Counted from the stretch's first letter, positions 26,007-37,273 are shown. The stretch: 64,000 bases of DNA from Thinopyrum elongatum (GCA_011799875.1 CM022302.1:302013048-302077047), one strand, 5' to 3'. Notes: generated by a model not told the origin, from the sequence alone. Made by a program: numbers and translations.

Positions 26007-26366
26007 TGCGGCGCCCGATGTCCGGCCGTCGGGCGGCATGTCCGGGGTCACGTGCCGGATGTCCGGGACCTGAGATCCATGGATGAACTCGGGAAGAACT
26101 TTGGGAAAAAGAAAAATTGGGGCAAAATTTAAGAAATTTCATGGATGGAAATTGAGGAAAAGGTGTGGGGAGGCTAGATCTACCTGCAACACATCAAATC
26201 CACAGATCAACTTCAACAAAACATCATCAAACCAACAATCACAAAAAAAATTGGTATGGCTATTTTTGTTGGTATTTTCGAAATTGGACAAAAACACACA
26301 AAAATTGGGCAAGAAAGTGGAGGGGAAGAACTCGAAGTTGTGAATCAACATGGCTCTGATCCAAGA
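26007..26366 (-). other. E2 leader, PBS-proximal part
   Basis: This is the E2 leader between E3 and the E2 LTR. A PBS-like ttggatcagagcca (minus strand) lies at 26351-26364, just inside the LTR; ten bases of it match the usual initiator-Met site. The outer end (26015-26070) holds three copies of the gatgtccgg motif also found in the LTR. Confidence 0.65.
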
Positions 26367-26710
26367 TGATGTAGGGTGGAACCCTAATGGTTGATCCTTT
26401 CACACTTGGAGGGGGGAAAGAGAGCAAATCAAGAGGAACAGAAGAAGAACTCTCAAATAGATAAGTTCCAATCACACATATGCTAAATCCACATACACAT
26501 AAGGAGATACAAAGATCCAAAGTCAACACTAGGAGATCTTCCCATGAAGGAGAGAGGTCTTGAATCCTAGGAGGATCTTCCCATGAAGGGGTCTTGAATC
26601 CACTTGGGGGATCTTCTCACGTGGAGGTCTTAAACTCCATGGGAGTGGTAAGTGGATGAGAACTCAATGGGCTCTAACCTTTGCTAACCCTAGCAGACGG
26701 AGGGGGTAGT

Positions 26711-26720
26711 CTATATATAG
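26711..26720 (-). promoter_or_regulatory. E2 LTR TATA box
   Basis: The sequence ctatatatag sits in the LTR, and E11 has a matching tatatatag. On the minus strand the repeated gatgtccgg motifs lie just upstream of it. Confidence 0.6.
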
Positions 26721-26791
26721 TGCTAGTACAAGTTGGGTCAAAGTGAAGGGGTACATGGGCCTTTGGTCCGGTCTCTGCGCACAAGAAGGTG

Positions 26792-27048
26792 TTGGATGTC
26801 CGGGCTGGGGGTCGGATGTCCGGCGGCTCATGAAGAGACGGATGTTCGGGCTGGCCTGGCCTGAACTCTGCTACTCTCTGGATACGTCAGCCGAATATTC
26901 GGGCAGGGGCTGGATGTCCGAGCAGGTCGGGCTGGATGTCCGGGCTTGGGCCAGATGTCTGGGTCATGTAGCTCTGTAGCCGCTGCCTTGCTGCTGTTGG
27001 TGGAACCATCAGGGGCCAGATGTCCGGGATAGGGGCCGGATGTGCGGA
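26792..27048 (-). repeat. Array of CCGGATGTCCGG-type motifs in the E2 LTR
   Basis: About eight irregularly spaced copies or near-copies of (c)ggatgtccgg lie in 260 bases. The arms CCGGA/TCCGG are inverted repeats around a 2-base spacer. The array begins about 70 bases upstream of the TATA box in the element's orientation. Confidence 0.7.
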
Positions 27049-27445
27049 TCCTGTAGCATTTCTCTGGCTCCTCTCGCCGTGCTCCTTCGTGTGTGTACTT
27101 GGGGACTTGTCCATGATCCCGAACATCTTCGAGAGGGTCTTCTTGGTACCTAAGCACACATAGCATTCCGGATTGAGGTAGTATCCATGTCTCACGTGGA
27201 TCATACGGAATTTAATTAAGGAGAGATGTCACCTCGGTCTTGATAGCTCATGCACGTCCTCGTGTCATCGGTCTAGTTGGCACTTGGGGAGACGGAGGTA
27301 GGTCCATGGGGATGACCGTAGGATGCTCCGCATCACTTGTCCATGATTCCCATGCCTGCAAGACATGAATGAGAACCACCCACAGGTCGTGGGGTACGTG
27401 GCACACAGGGGCGCCTCGATTCCCAGCTCGGCCGTGGATGGGGGG

Positions 27446-27454
27446 TTATAAGAG
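27446..27454 (+). promoter_or_regulatory. TATA box of the E6 antisense gene
   Basis: The sequence ttataagag lies about 140 bases upstream of the ATG at 50201 once E5 is removed (56 bases before E5 and 85 after). Downstream is a C/T-rich plant-style leader. The layout parallels the TATA and leader at 42094-42176 in E5. Confidence 0.55.
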
Positions 27455-27501
27455 CAGTTGGGCAATAAGGCGTCATTTCACCTTCACCAGCCTCCTCGTG
27501 C

Positions 27502-27705
27502 TATCTGAGTCTGGGCTCCGGGGTCCCAAGAAGGTTCGAACTCTGGGGTGCGCTCGTTCCTACCGCCCTACTCTACCTCACAACCTCAGGGTGATGCTCC
27601 GTCTTGCTTGAGCTAAGGAAGAAGAACAATGGACACAGCAGTTTACCCAGGTTCAGGCCACCTTGCGTTGTAAAATCCAACTCCAGCTTGGTTGGGATTG
27701 CTTGG
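27502..27705 (-). repeat. E5 3' LTR, outer part
   Basis: It matches the start of 49237-50110. The terminus is decayed (tatctgag against tgtcggag). E7 interrupts it here. Confidence 0.9.
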
Positions 27706-28955
27706 TGAAAGGATCGATGCGGTCGACTAGAGGGGGGGGGGGTGAATAGGAGACTACAAATTTTAATCTTTGTTGTCAATTTTAAGGTTTAGCAGATAAA
27801 TAGGGTTCACTAGATATGCAACTAGGTGAACACAACCTATATGACAAGCAAGCTTAAAGCAAAGTATGCTAGGCAACAATCTAATTAGCAAGCCAACAAG
27901 CATACAAGGCAAAGTAAAGTGTGGGAAAGGATTAACCACAAGTGAGGTGAGGACGCGGATTTTATCCCGAAGTTCTTTCTTCCTTGGGGAAGAGCTACTC
28001 TTAGTTTAGAGCGGTGCCGGAGCTAAAGCTTGCGGAATGCCATGAAGGCTCAATGTAGTCTCTTTTGAGTCACCCCCAACGGATGAGCCCCGAATCACTC
28101 GGGGTTGGTCTTGAAGGCGACCACCACACCTTTACAAACTTCTCCGGAGCACACCACAAGCAAGGAAGCTTCCGGAGGAACCTCTAACCGCCTAGGAGCA
28201 CAAGCTCCAAGAGTAACAAGTCAATGGGGAAGAAATGTTGCGGGGAACGCGATTTGGTTTGGTTAAGATGTAGATCGGGTCTTGCTCTCCTAATCCCCAA
28301 AGTTTCAACAAGTTTGGGTGGAGGGATTGAGAGTATTGAGCAAAATGGAGTGTAGCAATGGTGGAGCTCAACAAGACATTAGGGTTAGTGATGGAGGTGG
28401 AAGAAGGGGGGCTTTTATAGTGTTCTTACCCGGGTGGCCGTTTCTGCCCGTTGGACCCCGTGCACACGGGTTAAGTCAGCCCCATGCGCATGGGGTACTC
28501 AGAGACTTTCACACCACCCCATGCGCATGGGGTACCCAGAGAGTTACGTAGTACCCCGTGCGCACGGGGGTCCAAAGACCCCATGCGCACGAGGTACCCA
28601 GTAAATTTCTGTTGCAAGCTCTCTGAGTACCACATGCACGCACACTATGGATTTAAGTGGTAGGAATGGGTAGGCTGGTGTATATGTTTCGGCGATGGCA
28701 TTCCCACACAACACATATCCACACCGACCCCTCTTAATAGTGCGGTCTTTCCAATGAATCGAAATGAACCAAAAATAAAACCTTCGAATCACCGGAAAAC
28801 CACGCATTTGATCTTTTTGAATTGGGGGGTCGCACATCTCCATCAAAAGCACTATGGAACCAATATCTTGAGATAGACTTTAGAAACCGATATTAGTTCC
28901 ACTAACCACATTGTCATCACACCAAAATATAGTTTAAGTGCCACTTGCACTTTCA
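27706..28955 (-). repeat. E7 3' LTR
   Basis: It matches 39932-41194. It begins tgaaaggatc and ends gcactttca on the plus strand. It contains a run of about ten G after the start, a TATA box (minus strand ctataaaagc, 28411-28420) and the palindrome array. Confidence 0.93.
28456..28594 (-). repeat. Palindrome array upstream of the TATA box, E7 3' LTR
   Basis: Five copies of the 16-base palindrome CCCCGTGCGCACGGGG or a variant are present. One copy is exact (28554-28569). Two read ccccatgcgcatgggg (28480-28495, 28517-28532), where both outer CpGs have decayed but the palindrome is kept. The array ends 36 bases from the TATA box. Confidence 0.85.
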
Positions 28956-28972
28956 ATCTCCCCCTTTTTGGT
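28956..28972 (-). other. E7 polypurine tract
   Basis: On the minus strand aaaaagggggagat directly precedes the 3' LTR, the plus-strand primer site. Confidence 0.85.
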
Positions 28973-28975
28973 GCA

Positions 28976-29462
28976 TTGACGACAACATGGTTAGAGCATG
29001 GCAAGGGATATGAAAATTTTAAATAGCCATGTGACAATGATTGATCATAGTAGCTCCCCCTATATGTGTGCTCGGATAAACTGAATGCTTGAGGATGCAT
29101 CAAGTACACACATAGGAGGCTCCCCCAAGATCAACATTGTCACGACATGAGATCAACATAATAAACCTATAATGGTGCCTAGATCTCATGAAATGGTGTG
29201 GTGAGCAAATATCGTGAGACACATAATAAGCACAATAGCATAAGGTTCAAGATAGAAACTAGAGTCTCATGAGCAATTACGAGTAGCTCACAACCACACC
29301 AAGTCAAGCAAATAAGAGTATCTCAAGCCAACTAAAAACAACCAACAAAGCAGAGAAACTCGAGGCTTGAGATCTCAACACACACTAAAGAGCACCAACA
29401 CACCACTTCTCCCCCTTTGTCATCAAGACAACAAAAAGGTGAAAAGGCAACACACAGACACA
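28976..29462 (-). other. E7 3' untranslated region
   Basis: This is non-coding sequence with additional purine-rich ggggga motifs on the minus strand near 29054, 29121 and 29408-29420, the last in the context gacaaagggggagaa. Confidence 0.55.
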
Positions 29463-30249
29463 CTAGACAAGAGGAGGAGCACTCGAAGCATCATCATCAT
29501 CAAAATGCCATCCTGCCATCGGAAAGGAACGAGCTGTGGCTTTACTGTCGTTGTCCTCTGACCCTGGGCCAACCTCCTCACCAGCTACAGCCCTCTCTGC
29601 CTTTTGCTGACGTCTCACAAGCTTCTCCTTGCTGATCTCCTTAACCTGGCGGCGCTGAATAGACTGGCACATCTTGAACAAGTTGCTCATAGTCTTGAAA
29701 AAAGACTTCTTCTCCTCTCTGGCAAAAACAGCCTCAGAACCTATCTTCTTGGCCTTACCACGAGGGATCCGTGGAGTGGAGGACATACCAGGAGTGTATG
29801 TGGCATGATCCTCAGGCCTAGGATTGCGCCCCTTCTTGGGAGGCACATATGGAGCAGGAGAAGCTGGAGTCCAGTTGGAGTTGCGCTTAGGTACTGAAGT
29901 CTTGTACTGAGAGATATACTTGGCTGGGCAGACGGTCTCAATCAATGCCTAGATGAAGGGAGCATAGATCAAAGACTTGTTCTCTTGCACACATTGACTA
30001 AGCTCATAGAACATGAAGTCCAGAACATCCACTCTCTTCTTCTTTTGCAGATACACAAAGACATCCAACATGGAGCTCCGAATGTTGTGAGAATCATCGG
30101 CCTTTGGAGTGAGAGTACACCTCAAAATGTGGTGCATTGTATCATAGAGAGGAACAAGGTCTTTGATGGACCCGGTAACAAAAGACTTCTCTTGTTTGTA
30201 GGCGAAAGCAATTTCATCCTTGGTGCGCTGCCCACTCTCATGAACCCTG

Positions 30250-31826
30250 TGATACGTCTCCAATGTATCTATAATTTTTGCTTGTTCCATGTTGTTATAT
30301 TATCATTCTTGGATGTTCTACAATCATTTTATTGCAACTTTATATCATTTTTTGGGACTAACCTAATGACATAGTGCCCAGTGCCAGTTGCTATTTTTTG
30401 CTTGTTTTTTACTTCGGAGAAAATCAATACCAAAAGGAGTCCAAACACAGCGAAACTTTTTGGAGAATTTTTCTGGACCAGAAGACACCTGTTGGGCCAA
30501 AGAAGTACCAGATGAGGGGCTCCGAGGGGAGCACAACCCACCAGGGCGCGCCTGGGGGCCTAGCTGCACCCTGGTGGGTTGTGCCCACCTCGTCCGCCTC
30601 CCGCATCATCTCTTTGCTCTATAAATACCCTGAAAATCCAAAAACCCTAGGGGAGTCGACGAAACACAATTCCAGCCGCCGCAAGTTCCAGAACCACCAG
30701 ATCCAATCTAGACACCATCACAGAGGGGTTCATCATCCTCATTGGTGCCTCTCCGATGATGCATGAGTAGTTCATTGTAGACCTACGGGTCCGTAGTTAG
30801 TAGCTAGATGGCTTCCTCTCTCTCTTTTGATTCTCAATACAATGGTCTCTTGGAGATCTATTTGATGTAACTCTTTTTGTGGTGTGTTTGTTGGGATCCG
30901 ATGAACTTTGAGTTTATGATCAGATCTATTTATCCATGAAAGTTATTTGATTTTATTTGATCTCTTATATGCATGATTACTTATAGCCTCGTATTTCTCT
31001 TTGAATCTTTGGTTTAGTTAGGCCGACTAGATCGATTTTTCTTGCCATGGGAAGAGGTGCTTTGTGATGAGTTCGGTCGTGCGGTGTTCTTTCCCAATGA
31101 CAGAAGGGGCAGCAAGACACATATTGATCGTTGCTATTAAGGATAACAAGATGGGGTCTATTCCTACATGAATAGATCTTGTCTACATCATGTCGTCGTT
31201 CTTATTACATTACTCCGTTTTTCCATGAACTTAATACACTAGATGCATGCTGGATAGCGGTCGATGTGTGGAGTAATAGTAGTAGATGCAGGCAGGAGTC
31301 GGTCTACTAATCTTGGACGTGATGCCTATATAATGATCATTGCGTGGATATCATCATAATTATTTGAAGTTCTATCAATTGCCCAACAGTAATTTGTTTA
31401 CCCACCGTATGCTATTTTTCTCGAGAGAAGCCATTAGTGAAATCTACGGCCCTCGGGTCTATTCTTTATCTTATTTGCTTTGAGATCTATTTTTATTTGC
31501 TTTCATTTTCAGATCTATTATTCTAAAAACCCAAAAATACCTTGCTGCACTTTTTCTTTATTTATTTTATTTTGTTTTATTGCGGATCTATCTATCCAAA
31601 ATAATACAAACCAATCTATCTTTTACCCGAGTGGGATTGACAACCCCTCTTAGGTGTCGGGTTGCAAGTATTTGTTCTTTGTGTGCAGGAACCGTTTACA
31701 TAGTGTTGCTTGGTTCTCCTACTGGTTCGATAACCTTGGTTTCATAACTGAAGGAAATACCTATCGAAGCTGTACTGCATCATCCCTTCCTCTTCGGGGA
31801 AATACTGACGCGGATACGAGCCATCA
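30250..31826 (+). mobile_element. E8: solo LTR of a Fatima-like Athila element
   Basis: A single 1577-base LTR begins tgatacgtctcc and ends gagccatca. The 5-bp TSD ccctg is exact (30245-30249 and 31827-31831). There is no PBS or internal region, so it arose by LTR-LTR recombination. Removing it restores continuity of the E7 extra ORF. A TATA box (ctataaatac) lies at 30619-30628. Confidence 0.9.
30531..30584 (+). repeat. Promoter-proximal inverted repeat in E8
   Basis: A perfect 16-base inverted repeat (gcacaacccaccaggg and its complement) with a 22-base loop ends 34 bases before the TATA box. A similar hairpin occurs in E10 at 54002-54053. Confidence 0.75.
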
Positions 31827-32734
31827 CCCTGGCAAACTCATCAGATGCCTCTTCTTCATTAATGAACGGATAGGGAATGATCTCAGAAAACTTGGCCATA
31901 GGAGCAGAGCACCGATGTGTCCCGTTCATCCATGTGAGGGTGCGAGTAGAGTCAGTGGAAAAGAACAAGGTTGCAAAGAAGTGCATCACCAGATCCTCAT
32001 TGTATGGATGGTTGAATGTGACAAAAGGAATGTGCCCCAACCTCCCAAGAGCTTAATATACACCTGGATACAGATGATCATTGTCTCGTAGACTCTCAAT
32101 ATTAACCTGCTTGTGTGGAGCAAACTTCTTCGCCTTGGTCATGAGCAGCTCATGGTACACTCTTTGCTGAAATTCATTCTTGAACCGGGGATCCACTCCC
32201 AAACCTGTGGCAGCAGCATATGCATGACTCTGTCTCTCAGCCCAAAGCTCTGGCTTGGTCCATTTGGCAAGGGGAAGGTTCCTGAGTTCTCGCCCGCCGG
32301 GGATGGCTTGCTCGGGACTAGACATTTCTTCTTCATCTTCATCTTCATCACCTCTATCAATAAGATCATCCTCCATCTCTATCTCTGCATCATCTTCTGG
32401 GTTGACATAGTGGGCATCATCTTGTGAGTCATAGTCTTCCTCTGAATCATCGGAGGCCTCAACAACGGGCTGCTTGGTAGCTGCACGGCGAACACGGCCC
32501 TGGACTAACCCAGACCCCTGACCAATGCCCTCAGATGGCTGGCGACGAGCAATGGTGAACTCCTTGGAACCTGCCTTTGGGTGCTTGCGACGGAGCTCGG
32601 CCCTCTTGTCAGCGGAGTCTGAAACACAAAACACACAACAACACCACACGACACAAATAACCCAAATGAGTACAAGTGCTTGGAGATAATTGGCAAGGAA
32701 GCAACAGAGAAGAACCAGAGCTGACAACTCCGTA

Positions 32735-32860
32735 TATCCCGTGTGCACGGGCGCCAGGCCCCCGTGGGCACGGGGTCCCATGCGCACAGTACAAGACCGT
32801 GGACACGGGGCCCCGTGTGCATGGGCATCGAACACCCCGTCGACACTGGGGTTCCCCAGC
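32735..32860 (-). repeat. Internal palindrome-motif cluster 1 in E7
   Basis: Several variants of the LTR palindrome (cccgtgtgcacggg, ccccgtgggcacgggg, ccccgtgtgcatggg) lie between pol and the extra ORF, upstream of the 3' splice site at 32619. Confidence 0.7.
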
Positions 32861-33221
32861 GGCAGCCACTTCCAGATCGAGATCTGGGAGTGATTGCAGC
32901 AGAGGAACCATAGAGATCAGCACTAGAGTCTATTCAACTAATGGGGAATACCTAACCTACCCTAGAGAACACAAGGAAACCCTAAAACTAGAAGGAAATC
33001 CATGGAGGAAGAGAGGAAAGACCAGGGGAGGGGAAGTACCGGAAAAAGATCCCATCCCGGACGAACTCCACGGATCAAAGGGTCCCGACGGCGCTCGGAG
33101 AAGCACCGGCAGGTGGAGGCGACGGCGGCGGCGCTAGAGGCGTCCTGGGGAGTGGAGGGGCGACGAGGTGGGAATGAACCCAAGCCCCCCCACGCCCCAC
33201 CTCTTCAGGGCCTGGAACCGC

Positions 33222-33315
33222 AGACCCCGTGCGCACGGGCTAAGTGAGCCCCGTGCGCACGGTATAGAGCCCGTGGGCATGGGGGCCCCGTGCGCACGGT
33301 ACATGCCCGTGGACA
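33222..33315 (-). repeat. Internal palindrome-motif cluster 2 in E7
   Basis: About five variants of the same palindrome are present, including ccccgtgcgcacggg. With cluster 1 it brackets a GC-rich, leader-like stretch (32870-33220) between pol and the extra ORF. Confidence 0.7.
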
Positions 33316-33859
33316 TGGAGTACTAAGGAATTTCGACCAGAAGTACTTCTTGAAAGCATGGATGAGTGAAAATTCTTACCAAGCCTTTTTCGAAGCATCT
33401 TGGTCTATGTTTCTGAGTACGTCGTGAGAGAAAACCTATCACTACGAGAAGGGAATATATGGAGCACTTGTACTAGAAGGGAAAGGACAAAGAACAAACA
33501 AAACACAAGAAAAAAAAAGAAGGCCAAAAACACCGCACACAAGAAATCGGACAAAAAACTCAAAGGAGGGCGGTGGCCGAGGCCACCATGTTTGAGTTTG
33601 ATTGGCATGGTACCGCGAAGATATGAATCTTGGGCCCAAGACCAACACTCATCTTTGAAACACAAGTGCCACCTAAAAGTGGCTAATGTGAATTTTTTTG
33701 TTCAATTTATGCACTTCTAGGATGAGGTAACTCATGAGTTGAGCTAGCTCCCCCTATACATGTGCCTACATCTAAGCAAGATATTATATGAGTATGTGTG
33801 CATGAGCAAGAATCTCAACCGAAGTTACTTATATCCACGATATTTAGCTCATGCCTTAA
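33316..33859 (-). other. E7 spacer after pol
   Basis: No coding signal is visible. It contains a purine-rich tract on the minus strand (tagggggagct, about 33744-33756) resembling the 3' polypurine tract. Confidence 0.5.
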
Positions 33860-36800
33860 CTAGCGGAATCTTGCTTCTTCAAGTGGCTTGGTGAAAATAT
33901 CGGCTAGTTGATTCTCGGTGTTGACATGGAGTAGTTCAATGTTTCCCTTGGCCACATGATCCCTAATGAAGTGATGACGAATCTTAATATGCTTGGTCTT
34001 GCTGTGTTGTACTGGATTCTTGGCGATCTTGATTGCACTTTCATTGTCGCACCAAAGAGGCACTTTGTCACATTTGACACCATAATCCATCAAAGTTTGC
34101 CTCATCCATAATAACTGAGCACAACAACTTCCGGCGGTAATGTACTCGGCTTCGGCCATTCAGAGAGATATACAATTTTGCTTCTTTGAAGACCAACTTA
34201 CCAAAGATCTCCCTAGGAATTGACATGAACCGGAAGTGGACTTGTGGTCAACCTTGTCTCCGGCCCAATCCGAATCCGAGCATCCCATTAACTCAAAAGA
34301 TGATCCTTTGGGATACCAAAGGCCCAAGTTTGGGGTATGAACCAAATATCGAAGGATTCTTTTCACTGCCGAATAGTGGCTCTCCTTAGGAGCGGATTGA
34401 AATCTTGCACACATACACACACTCAACATAATATCCGGTCTAGATGCACAAAGGTAAAGCAAGGAACCAATCATGGAGCGATATACCTTTTGATCCACTT
34501 CTTTACCATTGGGATCAAGATGAAGTTGGCCATTGGTGGGCATGGGTGTCTTCATGGGCTTGACATCTTGCATTTTGAACCTCTTGAGCATGTCTTGAAT
34601 ATAAAGAGATTGGTTGATTAAGGTTCCTCCTCTCAATTGCTTCACTTGAAAACCGGGGAAGAACTTCAACTCTCCCATCATGCTCATGGCAAATTCCTTA
34701 GTCATAAGATTCTCAAACTCAACGTTAATAGCATGGTTAGTGGACCCAAAGATAATATCATCAACATATATTTGGCACACAAACAATTCTCCTTTTACCC
34801 TCTTTGTGAAGAGAGTGGAATCGATTACCCCAATCTGGAACCCCTTCTCGCTTAGGAACGCCGTAAGGTGATTATACCAAGCACGAGGTGCTTGTTTAAG
34901 TCCATAGAGCACCTTATGGAGTTCATAAACGTGAGAGGGGTGATCGGGGTCTTCGAAACCGGGAGGTTGCTTGACATGCACCAACTCCTTAAGAGGACCA
35001 TTAAGAAATGCACTCTTCACATCCATTTGATATAATTTAAAATCATGATGAGAGGCATATGCAAGCAATATGCGAATGGATTCAAGATGGGCAACGGGGG
35101 CAAAAGTTTCACCAAAGTCCAAACCTTCAACTTGGGTGAAACCTTGTGCCACTAACCTTGCCTTGTTCCTTATTACTTGTCCATGTTCATCTTGTTTGTT
35201 CTTGAAGATCCACTTTGTTCCAATGATATTATGATGCTCCTTGGGTCTTTCCACAAGGGTCCATACTTTGTTGCGGGTGAAGTTGTTGAGGTCTTCATGC
35301 ATGGCATCTACCCAATCCGGATCGTCAAGTGCATCTTCCACCTTAAGGGGCTCAACATAAGAGACAAACGAGTGATGCTCACAAAAGTTTGCCAAACATC
35401 TACGAGTAGTTACCCCCTTTTTGATGCTTCCATAGATGTTCTCGGTGAGATGTTGAAGATGCTTTAGCTTGGCGGCCACTTTTTGCTCTTTGATTGCAAG
35501 CTCTTCTTCACTTGGTTTTGGACTTGATGAAGAAGCTTGTACTTGAGATAGTTTTAGCCTTGGAGACACCCTTCTCTTTGCAATCACAAGTTCTTGTTCA
35601 TTGGGAAGTGACGATGATGAAGAACCTGGTGATTGTGTTTGATCTTGATCTTGATCACGAACTTGAGCTTGATCTTGAGCCTCAATATTTGGTTCTTCAC
35701 CATTTGAATGAGCTTGCCCTTGATCTTGCTTGGGAATATGAGGGACTTGATATTGTTCTTGGATAGGTTCATGATCTCCCGTAGCATCTTGTACAAGTGG
35801 TGCCGGTGATGACTTCCCTTGTGGAGACTCTACAAGAGGGGCTCTTACTCCTTCTTCTTCTACTTGGACTTGGGGTGTTTCTTGTGGAAGAATGTGGCCT
35901 ATCCCCATCGTCCTTATAGCTTGTGAAGGAGCCTCATCACCTACAAAACTAGGAACAATTTGCCCAACATGGGAGCCGTTATCTTCATCAAACTCTACAT
36001 TTACCGTTTTCTCAATGCATCCAGTGAATTTATTGAGAACTCGGTAAGCATGAGAGTTTGATGCATATCCAACAAATATGCCCTCATAAGTTTTAGGCTC
36101 AAACTTAGCTAACCGGGATTTCTTGTTTAGAATGAAACACTTACAACCGAATACCCGAAAGTATTTGACGTTAGGCTTTCTCCCGATTAGGAGTTCATAT
36201 GGGGTCTTGTTCTTGAGCTTGTGAAGATAAAGCCAGTTTAAAGCATGACACACGGTGTTGATGGCTTCGGCCCAAAGCTTGTATGGAGACTTGTACTCGT
36301 CAAGCATGGTCCTAGCCATCTCAATAAGAGTCCGGTTCTTCCTCTTTACAAAAGCATTTTGTTGGGGAGTATATGGTGCGGCATATTGATGCTTTATCCC
36401 CTCTTCACTCAAGAATTCATCCATTGTGTAATTCTTGAACTTGGTGCCATTGTCACTTCGAATTGCCTTGATCTCACAATTATGTTGACGTTGAGCTTCT
36501 TTGGCAAAGTTGATGAAGGTTTCTTGAGTTTCATCTTTGGTATTGAGAAAGAACACCCAAGTATATCTTGTGAAGTCATCGACAAAGACAAGGCAATACC
36601 TCCTCCCTCCCAAACTACCATAAGTTGGAGGCCCAAAAAGATCCAAGTGGATAATCTCAAGGGGCCTCAAGGTGGTGATGATAGTCTTCACTTTATGAGC
36701 TTTTTCATGTAGTTTTTCGGCAATGCAAGCACTACAAGGACGATCTTTGGCAAAAGACACATTGGTTAGTCCAAGGATGTGCTCCCCCTTTAAGAGAGCT

Positions 36801-37260
36801 TGTAAACTTCTCATGCCTACATGGGCTAGCCGTCCGTGCCATAGCCACCCCACGTCGGCCTTGGCCATTAGGCATGTTGCAAGATGAGTTTTCTCTTTTG
36901 AGAAATCAACCACGTAAAGGTTGTCTTCAACATGCCCAACAAAGACCACTTTGAGATTGCTTCTCTTAAAGACGGTCACATGGAATTCACCGAAATGAGA
37001 ATCATAACCGGCACGTGCCAATTGAATTGTTGAAAGTAAATTGTAGTGAAGGGATTGGACAAGCATGACATTTCAAAGTGAGGAATAATTAGAGATTACC
37101 ACCTTGCCCAAACCCAATACCTTGCCCTTGCTATTGTCACCAAAGGAGATGTTCTAAGAGGCCTTGAGTGAATCAACGAACTCCACAAGCATCTCCCTTT
37201 CTCCGGTCCTATGATTGGTGCATCCACTATCGATCACCCATTGTTTTCCATCGGAGATAT
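33860..37260 (-). pseudogene. E7 copia pol: protease, integrase, reverse transcriptase, RNase H
   Basis: The frame begins at a protease DSG motif (about 37235). Two stops follow before a 968-codon open stretch (37066-34160), and one stop before the last 99 codons. In the 968-residue stretch: zinc-binding H77, H82, C111, C114; integrase D142 and D205 with Lys at 241 where D-x35-E requires Glu; a Gln/Asp-rich linker at 400-490; reverse transcriptase from about 597 with YVDD at 767-770; RNase H from about 928 (DSDWAG), ending in the 34159-33860 piece with ADIFTKPL. Order is copia type. Three nonsense codons plus the Glu-to-Lys change make this copy defective, though it is well preserved. Confidence 0.92.
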
Positions 37261-37273
37261 AGTCCTACAAGAA

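Larger units (their letters stand above)
8224..27231 (-). mobile_element. E2: minus-strand gypsy retrotransposon, interrupted by E3 and truncated by E1
   Basis: Read on the minus strand it has a 5' LTR (26367-27231), a PBS, a long leader split by E3, gag (11581-9667), and pol up to the reverse transcriptase, where E1 interrupts it at 8223/8224. The rest of pol and the 3' LTR must lie left of the window. The gag and the YFDD reverse transcriptase are of the plant gypsy type, probably chromovirus (inference). Confidence 0.8.
26367..27231 (-). repeat. E2 5' LTR
   Basis: Its first 400 bases match 59084-59494 (E11), which fixes the inner boundary near tgatgtaggg. The outer boundary near 27231 (...gagatgtca) is only a proposal, because no second full copy or TSD is in the window. 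Confidence 0.6.
29463..32618 (-). pseudogene. E7 extra ORF after pol (position of the SIRE env-like ORF), split by E8
   Basis: Pieces at 32618-31827 and 30249-29463 form one frame, apart from two nonsense codons (32053-32055 and about 29946-29948) and the E8 insertion. The coding length is about 525 codons. The N-terminal part has a long acidic Asp/Glu stretch; the C-terminal part is basic. I see no signal peptide or membrane segment, so the name 'env-like' rests on position only and no entry role can be inferred. A good 3' splice site (pyrimidine-rich tract then cag, AG at 32619-32620) precedes the frame, suggesting expression from a spliced RNA. Confidence 0.65.

Noticed and set aside
30250..31826. 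LTR end first placed at 31782 (gcatca)
   Set aside because: The exact TSD ccctg and the continuous flanking frame show that the end is at 31826.
29463..32618. Calling the E7 extra ORF a true envelope protein
   Set aside because: No signal peptide, membrane segment or cleavage site is visible; only its position matches the SIRE env-like ORF.
34186..36712. Plus-strand frames of 60-155 codons opposite copia pol
   Set aside because: They are shadows of the well-supported minus-strand polyprotein.
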